DNA of 64,000 nt, from NCBI GenBank assembly GCA_015657535.1, contig JADHZB010000405.1, forward strand, positions 1 to 64,000. Reading direction: 5' to 3'. The first letter of the stretch is position 1. Every line of letters begins with the position of its first letter. A program made the translations under genes and the position numbers. The notes under the pieces are model-generated. The model saw only the letters and a program-made list of their open reading frames with translations. It did no database searches and had not been told where the DNA came from. Positions 1-13,513 of this stretch are shown in pieces. The DNA comes from Nephromyces sp. MM_2019 (lineage: Eukaryota; Apicomplexa; Aconoidasida; Nephromycida).

Positions 1-159
1 ATGTTTGATGCCAAACAAAAAAATTAAATAAATAAAATTAATAAACAATATTAGTTCTGTAAAGGCGATGATAAAAGTAATATAAATCAGTCATTAGTGT
101 TAATATATGGGTGAAAATCTGGATTGATAAGATGGTTGTTTTCCATAGGTTAATTAATG

Positions 160-193
<34 letters not shown>

Positions 194-248
194 CACTAAT
201 TACTAATTATCCACAGAAAAAACAATTTGTAATTAATGATGATTATAA
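1..248. other. Downstream flank of paralogue 1, no gene seen
   Basis: AT-rich DNA with no coding pattern. It includes an uninterrupted TA dinucleotide run at about 163-191. Confidence 0.6.
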
Positions 249-2765
249 TTAGAACTCATCTTTATAATCAGTTGAATTAGATGATTCTTGGCCCATTGTT
301 GTAGTCATTGATGATCTTTGCTGATTCATTTGTATCAAATTTTGTATGGCAATGTGTGTGTGTAATGCGGCACCACGGGGTATGATTCGTTCATCAAGGA
401 AGAATTTAGAGTTGTGTAATAATACATTAGTAGGTGGATGTCCTTCTATTTCTTCACCACTCCTATATAAAACATGATTTTGATAAAATAAAGAAATCAA
501 AGATAGTACTACTTTGATATCAAAAGTAAATAACTAATCAAAAATTATATATGATTTTTTAGTGAATTAGTATGAAAAGTTAATTATATCTAGCTTAGAA
601 TTCTTGTGAGTTGTTATTTTGTGGTGAAGTAAAAATAAATTAAAGAATTCTAACCCAGTTCCTAAGAATGAGAAAACAGATGGTACAACTTCCGCCATAA
701 ATGCATAATCTTCAGAAATCATTTCAGGCTCAGTAAATGTTATTTTTTTATCAGCGGCACCCTCAGAAACAATCTAAATGTGGTGTTGTGATAGTTAGGG
801 AGGTTGAGATTCAATATATGATTTTACGTGTATACATACCTCTTTATAAAACTTAAACAATTCAGGATCATTGTATACAGGGGGATATGGGAAATAATTC
901 GTAGATAACTTATCTTCAAATACAGCACTACAGCGATGTGCTTTAGCAATGCTAGTAGCTACTTCCTTGATACGAGCCTTGATCATAATTGCTGTTTCTT
1001 TAGTAAGTGCACGAATAGTACCAGCCACATAAACTTGATCTGGTACAATATTTGTAGCTGTACTGGTAGTCTGGGATGTAATCAAATATGTATGGATTAA
1101 TCTTAGTATATATTAAGTTGTGTGTTTGGAGTTGAGGGTTTATATAGAAAAATAAGTGAAATGTAAATGGTGTATAACAAGTACTGTACTGACATTCATA
1201 AGTGTAACCGATATCACACCAGCTTTATCATGTGTGAAATACAACTCTCTAGCTGGGATATCATTCAATGCACGAACTACAGCCATAGCGGCAGCCACTG
1301 GATCAATGGTCTGGTGATGTCTTGCAGCATGTCCACCTTTTCCATATACATGGAAAAAGAATCTAGTTAAATAAAAATAAAGTTTTTGTTTTGCTTATCA
1401 ATATCAACAATTTTCTATCCAAATGATTTGTATGAAATTCAAATATTTTTAAATAGAAATAAATCCAAGCGTGGGAACTTAATTCTAAGTTTGTATTACA
1501 AAATTTATTATATACCCATCTACAGCTCCCCAGATAGGGCCAGGGCATGATATTACAGAGCCAGTGGGGCTTTTAGGGTCAACATGAAAAGCGAAAGCCC
1601 TCTCAACAGGTGGATATTGAGAAAAAACACCTTCATTTAACATAATTTTGGCAGCTGCTCCTCCCTCTTCAGCAGGTTGGAATATGATCCTTACCGTACC
1701 CTAAGTAAATCATGTAATGAGGAAATAAAAATTCAAATAATCAATAGTAATAATAAAGTAGGCTTTAGGTAAATTAATTATGCTTTTAGATGTTTTAGGG
1801 ATGTGTGTTTTATGAAGGACAGAAGGCTTTATTCAATAATAGTTTAAGTAATGATAACAGGTAAAGTTGTAATAGATTGGATGTCTTAAATGGCTGTTTT
1901 TTCAGTGCAGCAAGATGAGCTACCTGTAACTGGTCTTCATATTCCTTAAGTAATTTGGTTGCACCCATAAGCATAGTTGTGTGTGAATCATGGCCACAAG
2001 CGTGCATGAATCCTTCCTTCTTCGATTTGAACTCCCATTCAGTCTAAAAAAATAACGTAGTTGTAAGAAGATTAAGTAACAGCTAAATAATAGTGCAATT
2101 AAATAGTTTCTCAAAACATTGAGCTATTAAATGATACCTTTTCAGTTACGGGAAGGGCATCCATATCCGCTCTTAGGGCAATACATGGGGGCTCACCAGT
2201 ACCTATTTGAGCAACAACACCTGTACCTCCTATGCTTGGATCCTCTTCATATTTTGCCCAACAATCAGTGTAGTTGACATTGTATTTCTGTAAAGAGAAG
2301 TTAGAAGTTATATATTGCTATGTAATGTTGCTTTTAAAGCAACTTATAAATGATGGATGTCATATCTGTTACAAAACAAGTCATATGAAGACTTTTCAAT
2401 CAAGGAGTTAAATCAATTTAGTTTCAATACATGTTATAGTCGAGATACATAACATTAACCAAAGAGTTCTTTAGGGTGGAGTGCTAACAAGAATTACCTT
2501 TTTCTTAAGAAAATGTGAGCTGAATTATATAATAAGTATAATAGAGTATGCTTACATCAAGGAATTCTTTAATCAAGGCCGATGTTTTATGCTCTTGGAA
2601 CAATGTCTCAGGGTATTGATGAATCGTTCGACGTAAATCTATAAATTCGTCATAGCTTTGATTTGATAGTTCAAATATTTCGTCAAATGTTGGAGCTGAT
2701 GAGCTCAATTTGAAGAATACCAATATGCTTATCAAGAGTAATGGAGAAGTGATATAATACCTCAT
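249..2765 (-). CDS. M20D-family amidohydrolase, paralogue 1 (catalytically intact)
   Basis: Predicted secretory-pathway zinc/manganese amidohydrolase of the M20D group (plant IAA-amino-acid hydrolases, bacterial aminoacylases/hippuricases), which cleave N-acyl amino acids. Eight exons, all GT-AG, frame kept at each junction: 2765-2556, 2287-2138, 2043-1924, 1700-1516, 1362-1194, 1070-840, 773-655, 462-249; 465 residues, normal for the family. Residues 1-24 form a signal peptide ([18 protein letters not shown]). Visible family motifs: RADMDALP (about 109-116), [12 protein letters not shown] (about 133-144), FQPAEEGG (about 167-174), AFHVDP (about 197-202), the lid-domain motif [21 protein letters not shown], and LLHNSKF near residue 411. 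By family knowledge Cys136, His138, Glu172, His199 and His411 would be the metal ligands and Glu171 the general base. The protein ends in YKDEF, which resembles the ER-retention tails of plant homologues. Donor of intron 5 is the less usual GTCAGT. Substrate unknown. Confidence 0.9.
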
Positions 2766-4839
2766 GATTTTTTTAGTTCAAAGATAAAAAGGAAGTATAA
2801 ATTATAAATAGAGTTTCAAAATCAGAAATCAAGTTAAATAATACATAAAAATTGATTAATATGGAATGTTCAAATCAATTGGTTATGTAATAATATTTTA
2901 AAATACACTTCGAAAAAACAATGAAAGTTATAAGAAACTTGTTATTACACCTAAAATTATGCTATATATTAAATTTTGCCATTTTTATATGTCTATTAGT
3001 ACAAGAAAAAATTAATTATCAAATTTTAACTTTTTAATCAAACATATATGTACACTGAATTATAAAGGTATTAAGCATGTTCTCAATTTAAAGCTTACTA
3101 ATTGATATGATTCAATTGTTCAATTTATCACTCGACTACTTGTATAATTTTTGCAGCTATTAAGTCTTCTAATTGTTGTATTATTATGTAATTTAACTAA
3201 ATAAGCTTCAAACTTCATTACTTTACAATTGTATAATTTGATTCAAAATTTTCCTATAATTTATCTTATTATGTGTCTTTGATTTAATTTTCTAGTCGCA
3301 TTGAACAACTTCGGCTAAAACATGAGACTAAATTGTTTGACTATAATTTGATTATAAATTAATAATGATATGAAGCTTTCTTAGGATTTTGGAATAAAGT
3401 GTGAGCATTTTGTAATAAATCAATCATTGATTGGAATGTACAGATTGCATAAAACAAAATAAATATTTTAATTGGAAAATTTATTTTTGTAGCTCAATTT
3501 TCAGCTAAAATAAGTCACAAGGTATTCTATAATAAGATGTCAGTGATAATGAAACATTGTGAATATATTGTCTAATAAATTAATGGTTAACATTTAATTT
3601 TTTTGAACAACCATTATGAATGACTTGTAGATTTAATTTATTTTTTCGTTGTCTATTATTATATATAAAGTGTGCATGAGAAATAATTTATAACAATAAA
3701 CATTGAAGATATTAAGTATAAATCACTTAAAAATATTTTGTAAGCTCATTTATTTTTTCTCAATTTATATACTATTAAACTTGAAAATTTGACAACACAG
3801 CTTAACATTTTCGATAGTCTCAATTCACCCAAATATATCATCTAAATTTAATTTCAAGTATATCAAGCCATTTCAGAGTTGTTATGAATAGACTTAATAA
3901 AATTTTTGATCATAACAATTCTAATTTGTTAACATCAATTCATACAAGTCATCATTGATTCATCATCCTGATAATCCATTGTAATCAATACACATATATA
4001 TATCTTTTTTTATGTATATCAAATCTTAATATAACTTGTTTTTCAATTATAATGTTTATATTAATATGTATAGTTGAATTCACATTTTATTCCAAATTTT
4101 TTTGTTTTTGAGTTAATGGTTAATATTTGAATATATTCTGATTATATGATGTTTATATCAACTTTTAAATGTTTCTTTTTATATTTTTTTTAAATAAAAG
4201 ACATATACAATCTGACACATTTTTGTTGGTATAAAAACAAATTTTCTTTATATAAATTATAAAAATATGTTAATTATCATTCTAATAATCAATGGTAGAA
4301 GATAACTGGGCTAATATATCAAATTATGTGAAACAAATATATATATTAATCGTAGGGATATATAATAAAGTTATATATTATTGTTATTCATTAATTTCCT
4401 CTATTACATACACACAAATAAAAATTATTTTTTTTGATTATCTGAATTTCTTAGTTTTAAAATTATTTACAACAAAAAAATTTTTTTTCAATTTCATTAT
4501 AATTATTTTCTTCTCTAAGAACATATAATTTGATTGAAATATTCAAATCAATAAATCATCTTACAAGAAAGAATTCATAGAGTGAGGTTGAATGATAATT
4601 TATATTTAATAAAGTAGTGGAAATAAGTAAAACAAATAAAGAAAAATGTGTGTAGATGAGAATTGGATGGTATGTAGAAAAAAGAAAGCAAACTAAAGTA
4701 GATAACTTAAATGCTTTATATTTCATTATATAAATTTGTGAGTGTATAGAACGATTTTTTGTTGCGATATTATCTGTGTTTATACTTTTCAATAATACAA
4801 TAATAAACTTTTCAAATAAATAATTTTTTTAAGGAGATA
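2766..4839. other. Intergenic region between M20 paralogues 1 and 2
   Basis: About 2.1 kb of strongly AT-rich sequence, upstream of paralogue 1 and downstream of paralogue 2. Open frames present (for example 4292-4528) are runs of Ile/Phe/Lys/Asn/Tyr codons and are not credible genes. No exon with flanking splice sites was found. Unlike the other spacers of the array it has almost no GT/CA repeat. Confidence 0.6.
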
Positions 4840-7800
4840 TTATTTTGCTAAATCATTCAGGTTTTGTATAGCAGTGTGACAATTAAGAGCAGTACCAAGT
4901 ACTGATACACGATCATCATATGCAAAATATGCATTGTGTGCAGCATAATTTGTTGGAGGGTGGCCTGGTACTTCATCTCCACTCCTATATATATATATTT
5001 AAAAGTATGTGTGTATATGTAAATAAATATATAAAAGTAGATACAAATATAAATATGTATATATGCATTCAAATCTATATAAATTTATGTGTGTGAGGTT
5101 ACCCAGTTCCTAGGTTACTAAATATAGATGGGACTTGTTGAGCAAAAAATGAAAAATCTTCAGCTCCCATATCACACACAAATGGTGTTAGCTTACCATT
5201 AACACCTACGGGGGATACAACCTAAATATAAATCATAAAAATAATAAAAATTAGTTCAGTGTTTAATCATGTATGTGTTCGATACGCTATCCTATACACA
5301 TGTTAAGAGTGTATAAATAGATATAATAATATATATATCATTAGGAATTATCTATTTGAGTTATAAGAATTGATAACTTTTAACAATCAAATCAATGAAA
5401 TGTAGTTCTAAATTGTTATAATCTACAATAAATTTATGTACATATAATCAATTTATAGTATCACAGGGATAAATAATAAAAGTGTATAATCTATCTAGAA
5501 TGTTCCAGACTAATTACATAATTTATACAATTTGCACAAAACAATACATACATACAAGACACACTACAAGGACAATAAATAGACACACAGCACACTAAAA
5601 AAACAAGATATATACACACAACATACTACTATATACATAAGACAATATATACCTTTTCATAGAATTTATAGAGTGTAGGATTATTAATGGTGGCAGGGTA
5701 AGCAATAGTCATAGAACCCGGTATATTAAGTGTGTATTCATTATTATAGTGTGTACACACATGTTCAACAGCTTGTTTAACACGCATTACTAAGTAGTTT
5801 GCAACCTCTGTAGATAAGGCTCTGAGTGTACCCCCCATTTTTACAACTTTGGGTGTCATATAGGCAGGGCCATCAGCTTCAAAAAATGTAATACTAATAA
5901 GGCCAGCTGTGTGTTTTTGAAAAAATAATTCTTCAGCGTATATATCATAGAGGGCCCTTATAATGGCTGTTCCTGTGTTTATGGGATTGGTGTAATTCTT
6001 TGATGTAAATTGTGGGCCCCCTGGACTCCTTATCTCCAATGTAAAACTGTTGTGTGTGTAGAGTTTGTGTGTATAAAATTAAAGACCGCGTAAAAATGTA
6101 TATTTAGGTATATATATGTGTTTATATGTGCTAGGTAATGTATATAATTCATATATACAATTCTATATTCAATTGTTATAATTCAATTGATACAAAATCA
6201 AGTTATGAATTGTAAATGGGTTAGGTTATAATTGAAATCATTTCAAAGCTTTATACACGTATAAACACATCCCTCAAAATGAATAGGTGTATAATTATAC
6301 ACACACACCCCCTCAAAATGGATAGATGTATAATATCATACTCAGAAACCCTCAAAATGGGTAGATATGAATAAATATAATTACATATACACGCGTATAT
6401 ATATATATATATACAAACATGCTCAAAAAAAAATCAAGATTCACAGCTTGTGTGCAAGAATAATGTAATTAGACATAGAGTGTGTGGCATACTCATTTGC
6501 ACTTGCATAAAATGGCCCAGGTGCACTCATAACATGAAATGAGGGGGCGTCTGGGTTAACATGCAAACCAAATGCCCTCTGTACTGGTGGGTAGTGTGTG
6601 AGGGCCCCTTCTTCAACCATTAATGCACCACCCCCCCCTCCTTCTTCACCTGGTTGAAATAATAATCTAACTGTACCCTGAAATTAAAAAAGTAAATTTG
6701 TGTGTGTATGTGTGTGTGTGTGTGTATGCGTGTGTGTCGGGTGTGTGGTGGGAATGTGTATAATATATAGATATCCCCCTCGTAAATTTCGGTGTGTGTA
6801 GTTGTTGAAAAACTTTGAGTGTAATAAGAAACTTATATTAGCGAATATCAATTAAATTTTATATATACCAAACGATTTTTAGCTTATATGAGTGTAATAG
6901 TATGAGTTTGATATATAAGGAATTTCTATGTAGATATGTGAATAAGTACATTAATAAAATTTTCATTTTCTTTTAATAATTTTGCTGCTCCAAGTAACCA
7001 AGTTGTGTGTGCATCATGGCCACAAGCATGCATCATCCCATCATGTTTTGAACGATATTCAATATCAACCTGAAAAATATATTTAATAATGTGTGTGTGA
7101 GTATAGCCATAGTACTGTATATTATTTGACTACACTCCATTATATATATGTAGGTGTTTTTGGTATGTGTGAGACCTATAATATGTTCAAATATAATATA
7201 AACAATTATATACACACACAATTGTATACACACAACTCTTACAAAGACACATATATATATATATATATATGTACACTGTAGCACACACCTTTATCTATAT
7301 AAATGATTTTTTTCAAAACAAATTTATATAAACAAATTGGTACAAACACACACAACACTCACAGCATACACACTCAAACATATGCATATAAAGGTGCACA
7401 CACACACACACACATAGCACACAAAGAATAAAACAATTAGCATCACACATATACATACACACACCATTTCAAAAATAGGTAGACCATCAAAATCAGCTCT
7501 CAAAGCCACACACGGTGGTTCACCCGTCCCAATATCAGCAATAACACCAGTCCCCATTTTGTCAGGGTCATGTGGGTTAATACCCCAATTTGATGTGTAT
7601 TTTATATTGTATTCCTAAGGTGTGTGTGCAAGTGAGTATAAATTCAATATAAATGTTTGTTAAATATGAAAACATATATAAAAGATGTGTGTATAAATAA
7701 TATTGGGAACAACACTATTTAAAAATAGAGAAAAGTGTGAATTTTAAAATTTGTATATATATGGTGTAAAACACAAGAGATATTATAATTTTACACAGAC

Positions 7801-8394
7801 ATACACATCCAAAAACAACAAACAACACCCACACCCCCAAACTCACCCGCACTCCCGTACACACACATATTCCCTCATACCCACACCCTCACACACATAC
7901 ACACAAACCAATCTTCCCTCTCCTTACAAACATCATAAATTGCTAAATCCAATAGATATGTAATTAACACATACATACACACATAAATACACACACATTC
8001 ACACATAAATACACACACATACACACACACACACACAAGCACACAAACACAAACACACACACACACAAACATAAACACACACACACACAAACACAAACAC
8101 ACACACACAAACACAAACACACACACACACACACAAACACAAACACACACACACACACCCCATTCACTTTTATGATTATATAATTACCTCTAATTTATCT
8201 TTAATATATTTTGATGTTTTAAATTCCCTCAAAAACAGTTCTGGGATTTGGTGGAGTTCCCTCCTCATTGTGTAGAGGGATTCCTCCATTTTTTTTGCCT
8301 CTGAATAGAAGTAATCATAGCTAAGTTTATCTGCCTTAATACACACACAATAGAGAGTGATAATGGTCAAGAAATGGAAGTAAATGTGAGGCAT
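4840..8394 (-). CDS. M20D-family amidohydrolase, paralogue 2 (altered lid domain)
   Basis: Second copy of the tandem family. Seven exons: 8394-8188, 7614-7465, 7069-6950, 6677-6493, 6046-5653, 5221-5103, 4984-4840; 439 residues. Lengths of exons 2, 3, 4 and 6 equal those of paralogue 1 (150, 120, 185, 119 nt), showing common descent; the intron between exons 5 and 6 of the other copies is absent. Residues 1-21 look like a signal peptide. The metal site is kept: [29 protein letters not shown] and a His in [14 protein letters not shown]. The substrate-proximal motif RADMDALP has become RADFDGLP, and the lid/dimerisation motif GKGGHAAxHHQTIDP has become [16 protein letters not shown], so the conserved lid His is gone. 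Introns 1 to 3 are full of GT/CA repeats on the + strand. Activity may be changed in specificity or lost; no ER-retention-like tail (ends NDLAK). Confidence 0.87.
6694..6746. repeat. TG microsatellite in paralogue 2 intron 3
   Basis: Imperfect (TG)n run with interspersed ATG and CGTG, inside the intron between exons 3 and 4 of the second M20 paralogue. Confidence 0.85.
7969..8160. repeat. CA-rich microsatellite in paralogue 2 intron 1
   Basis: Nearly 190 bp of ACAC runs interrupted by AAAC and ATAC, reading GT-rich on the sense (minus) strand of the gene. It ends 27 bp before exon 1's splice donor. The long Cys/Val frames here are repeat artefacts. Confidence 0.9.
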
Positions 8395-8587
8395 TGTGTG
8401 TGTGTGTTTGTGAGTTTGAGTTTGTCTGTGTATGTAAGTATATGTGTATCTGTGGGTGTATGTGTGTAGGTGGGTATGACTCTTTAAGATAAGTTGTAAC
8501 TAAAAGAATGGATGATATTCTCCAATTTATTTGTTGGAATTAATAAGAGAGGAGATATTGCATACACTTGATGTATAAATATCTATG

Positions 8588-8618
<31 letters not shown>

Positions 8619-8723
8619 CTGTATAGGATGGGTGGATGGATTTGTTTTGTGCTTGTGTTATATCTAGTAAGTATTGTGTATATGTTATGTATGTTGTGTG
8701 TGTTGTGAGTATTATGTGTGTGT

Positions 8724-8820
8724 TGTATGTGTATGTGTTTTGTTTATATTGTTGCCACTTTTTGTATTGTGTATGTGTTTTGTTTATGTTGTTGCCACTT
8801 TTTGTATTGTGTATGTGTTG
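8724..8820. repeat. 40-bp tandem repeat, about 2.4 copies
   Basis: GTTGCCACTT at 8751 recurs exactly 40 bp later at 8791, with the surrounding TGTGTATGTGTTTTGTTTAT also repeated. A partial third copy follows. Confidence 0.85.
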
Positions 8821-9773
8821 TTTGTGTGCTGTGTGTGTTTTGTGTATATTGTGTGTGTTATTGGTAATTGTACGTGCTGTGTGTGGATTGGTAGATTACT
8901 TGTGTATATTTATAGATGTAGGTAGATAGGAAGATATATGTATATATGAGTCGGCTTGGTGAATGTTTAAAAGTAAGTATTTGTGGATATGTGATATATC
9001 CTTATAGGTGTGTATTATGTGTGTATATGTGCTATATACTTATAATTGTGTATGTGTGCGTATGTTAATAATGTGCGCAATGGTAATGTCTATTTCTGTT
9101 CATACATGTGTGTATGTGTGTGAATGTAATTAATTGGGGTGTAAAAATTTAACTTTGACGTGTTTATTGGATGTATGTATAAGCGGGTGTACATGAGTGG
9201 ATAAATTCTAGTGTAATTGTTGTGTGGATGATTATGCAAATTGTTCAAACAATTATGATTTGTATGTAAAAGTAGGTGTGCATATATAAATATAATTGTG
9301 AAATTTAGATGAATTTATTTATTTTCAATGAATTTTATCTCTCAAAATTAATAGGGAAATTTCTAAATCTTTTGCTTTACACACTTGAATAGAAAGTTAT
9401 ATATATATGCGAATATTACATACACTTTGAGATAAATTAACTTGTACACAGATCAATTTGTATATACATTAATTTTGTAAATGTTTTCAATTGGATTCGT
9501 TTTTACATATATTTTGAGTTAAATCAATTTCTACAGATATTAACTTTGCAAGTATTAATTTCTATAAACATTAATTTTACACATATTTGAACTAACTTGA
9601 TTGTACATATATGCTGCATTTTTTATTCATTTTTACACACATTTTTGATTAAGAATGATACATATTAACTTTGCACACATTTTTAATTTAATTTGTCATA
9701 TGCGTTAATTTTGCATACATTTTGAAAAAAATTATTATAGGGCATTATGTGTGTCTATTTTTTGTTTGATCTG

Positions 9774-9804
<31 letters not shown>

Positions 9805-10019
9805 CATGTGTTTATACGTGTAGATATGCAGTTGTATTTATAATTGCGATTTTGTATAAAATATAATTTTAAAAAATGTATGTGTGTGTATGTATAAGTT
9901 ATAAAAAGTATATGTTAACTTAGATAACAATTACTAAAAAAATTTTGATTTGTTTACAAATGTGTAAACTATACTCTCAAAATACTGTGTGTGTTTGTGG
10001 TGTCTTAAGTGTAAGAGCG

Positions 10020-10110
10020 TGGTGTGTAGTGTGTGGATGTGTGACTTGTGTGTGTGTGACTTTTGTGTGTGTGACTTTTGTGTGCGTGAGGCGCGTGTGT
10101 GTGCGCATAT
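10020..10110. repeat. GT minisatellite just 3' of paralogue 3
   Basis: Repeats of the form TGTGTGTGTGACTTTTG, period about 18 bp and three copies, degenerating into TGTGCGTG. It begins within 20 bp of the stop codon of paralogue 3, so it would lie in the 3' UTR. Confidence 0.7.
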
Positions 10111-10126
10111 GTGTGTATATGTGCAA

Positions 10127-13100
10127 TTATAATTCATCAAATTTGTCAGTATAATTTGCTTTTTCAATAGTTGGTAAAAATTTAAGGGCAGATGTGCAAA
10201 GGTGTGATAACATTGTTGCTCCGATGGGTAAAACATCTGAGTTTATTTTGAAATCATCACTATATGTGTGTGTGTAATTTGGGCCCCTAATAAATATAAG
10301 AATGTAAAAATATATATGTGTTTGTGGTTAGGTATAAATATATATGTATATATAAGTATGTTTATGTATATAAGTGTATGTAGAAATATGTCTATCTCTA
10401 TCGAATCAAGTTTTGTGTATGTAAGCTTGGTGTATGTGTGTGTAGGTATATGAGTATGTATGTATGTGTATGTGTATATATGTGTATCCAAGCGTATCAA
10501 TGTTGAGATGTATGCCTGAAAATGTTTTGTGTGTGTGTGTGTAAGTTTAAAGTATGTTTGTGTGAGTTTCTGAATTGTGTAGGCTGGTTTAATACTATCG
10601 ACTTGAGCATATTTTGTGTGTGTAAACAAGTATAATTATAATTATATTAAGGTAGCTTACCCTGCTCCAAGCATAAAAAACACACCAGGGACACTTTGGT
10701 AAAAATTTGCAAAATCACTAGATGATAATTGGGGCTCATAAGATTTGATAGTAAATCCCTCATTTGATAAGCTCTGAAAATGATAGAAGCATATAAACAC
10801 ACATTATATATATTATAACAATTTGCACACATATATCTATATATATCCTTTGATAAGTTAATCAAGCACACATGCATCAAACCATGTATATTACAGACCA
10901 CCAATACATACATATTACAAAATACCAGTAAAGATAATATCTAGAAATTTATGGTAAAGCATAGCATAGATCCAATAACAATACACACACATTCACACAC
11001 ACACACAAACATATAACACATAATATGCCTTTATACACACACACAACACACCTCTTCAAAGAATTTAAAGACATTTTCATCATTTTTGAGTGTAGGTACA
11101 GTTGGGCCCATTGTTTCAAATTTACCCACACACTGATAAGACTTGGATGTGTTTATGACAATTTCATTAATTCGTTTATTTAATTGGTTCATCATTTTGG
11201 TGTTAAACGCTCTGTATGTACCCATCATTGTTGCTTTATCAGGAATGACATTTGTGGCACTGTTTCCAGTCTAAATCAAATTGAAATTTTTGTGTGTGTT
11301 AGGGGAGTGTGCGTGAGTGTATTGGGGGAGTGTGGGTGTGTGTTTCTTCAGTGTTTGTGTGTGTGATTTCTGAATATGCATAAATATGTTGAGAGGTGTG
11401 TGTGTAAGTTGGGGGGGTATGTGTATGTTGGGGTAGGAGAGGGGTATGCGTGCTCGGGTGTGAGTGTGTATTGAGGGTGTGTATATGTGTATTTATCTAT
11501 CTTGAGTGTATGTAATTACCAAAAATAAAGATATAACCAATGTTTATGTGTGAGTACACAAAAAAAAGATAATGGAATAATTATATGTGTATACATAATA
11601 AGATACGTATATATATGTGTGTGTGTATAGAAAAGCAAAATATGTACATGTGTGTTTGTGTGTGTATAAATATACACAAACATATATATAACTTACTTTT
11701 ATATTTCCGATCTGGGCTACACCCATAAATTCAGGTTGAAAATAAAATTCTCGAACGTTCATGTCATTCAAATTTCGAATTATCGCGGCGATGGCTGGTA
11801 CGGGATCTATGGTTTGTTGATGCATTGCTGCATGTCCTCCCTTACCAGTAACTGTTATCTTAAACCTAATATATACACACATGCAAAACACTAATAAACA
11901 TTACACACGCACACACATACACATACACATACACACACACAAAACACATAAAAACACACACACAAAGAAACATAACACACACGTGAAACACACACACACA
12001 CATGAAACACACACACACACATGAAACACACACACAAGCATGCACACAAAGAAACAGAACATACACAAAGACACAATATACACACAAACATGTACAGGTT
12101 CCCACATGCATAATACAAAACAACGAACAAAATAACGCAAACACACATACACACAACATACGTTTGTTTGGAGGCCCAGAACTCTCCAGGCCTAGATGTA
12201 ATTTCACCAACATCGGACATAGGGTCAACTTGTAAACCAAACAGCCAATCAATTTTTGGGTATGCTTTACACACACCCTCTCTTATCATGCATTGTGCAC
12301 CTTTTTGATTTTCAGATTTTGATTGAAAAATAAATTTGACCGTTCCCTAGATTAAAGTTTGTGTATTATAACTATTAAATATATATATATTAAAATGTCA
12401 TGTGTGAAGTGAGTGTGTGTATGAATATATTGTATGTATTTATGTATTCATTAAGGTGTGCTGAGAAATGTATTGCTGTATAATTAATGGGGGTGGAGGG
12501 GGGGGCGAGTAAGGATGTGAATTGTAACGAATTTGATAGGGTCTGTGTAGAGGTGTGTATTGATATATATTTGATAAGGTGTGTGAATGGGGAAATGTGT
12601 GGCTTTTCTATGATATATATATATATATTGTTTATAATATTGTATGTCTAATTTATTAAATTCATTCAATTTGCGTGGGTATATGCACTCACTTTTAATT
12701 CTTTTTCATATGATTTCATAATTTTAGCTGCCCCTAACATCATGGCTGTGTGTGCATCATTTCCACTCACATGACTTACCCCGTCAAACGGGCAATGCTT
12801 TGTTGAATCCTATGTAAATGTATAAATAGATAAGTACACACATACAAATGGATGGGTAAAAATATACAAAGACAAATAGAAAAATATACACACACACAAA
12901 TAGGTAGATAAATATTTATATGTATACAAAATTAAATACATATATATATATATATATATGTATGTTCGAAAAAACAAATATATATCTTTGTACGTACAGA
13001 TATTTACCAACAAGTGATTAAATATATACACATACAAAAAAAGAAGATGTAGACAAACATCATAAGTTTGTACACACATTTATACTTGTTTCATATTATG

Positions 13101-13482
13101 TTTAATAATTATATGAGGTTAAATTCGAGATTTTCGTTTGTGCTTGTGTGTATAAGTGTATATATTATAAATTTTTGTATAAAATTTTATGTCTGTTTAA
13201 ATAGTTACATATATCATGTGTGTACCATTTCACACATATCAGGTGCATCAAATGCACTTATAATTGCCACACATGGAGGTTCACCAGTCCCAATTTGGGC
13301 CATCAATGCAAAGCCATCATTATTCGATTCATCACAGGCTAAACCATCAATATATGGTATAGAGAATAACTGATGAAGGTATATGTATATATATGTTTAA
13401 ACACATAAATGAAACACACATATTCAAAATGTATATACACACATATTCAAATAGACACAAGCAAAAATATACACGCACATAA

Positions 13483-13513
<31 letters not shown>

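Larger units (their letters stand above)
8395..10126. other. Repeat-rich spacer between M20 paralogues 2 and 3
   Basis: Upstream region of paralogue 2 and downstream region of paralogue 3. GT-rich on the + strand, with TA tracts at about 8588-8603 and 9774-9804 and the tandem repeat listed separately. The Cys/Val-rich frames at 8636-8929 are products of GT repeats. No gene seen. Confidence 0.6.

Noticed and set aside
4292..4528. 78-codon frame on the + strand
   Set aside because: Composition is almost only Ile, Phe, Lys, Asn and Tyr, as expected of random AT-rich DNA.
7875..8167. Overlapping Cys/Val-rich open frames
   Set aside because: They are translations of the CA/GT microsatellite in paralogue 2 intron 1.
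8636..8929. Cys/Val/Tyr-rich frames on the + strand
   Set aside because: They are products of GT-rich repeat DNA with no flanking gene structure.
11901..12289. Long Cys/Val frames on the - strand
   Set aside because: Only the first 60 or so codons (up to 12162) are exon 4 of paralogue 3; the rest is intronic CA repeat.
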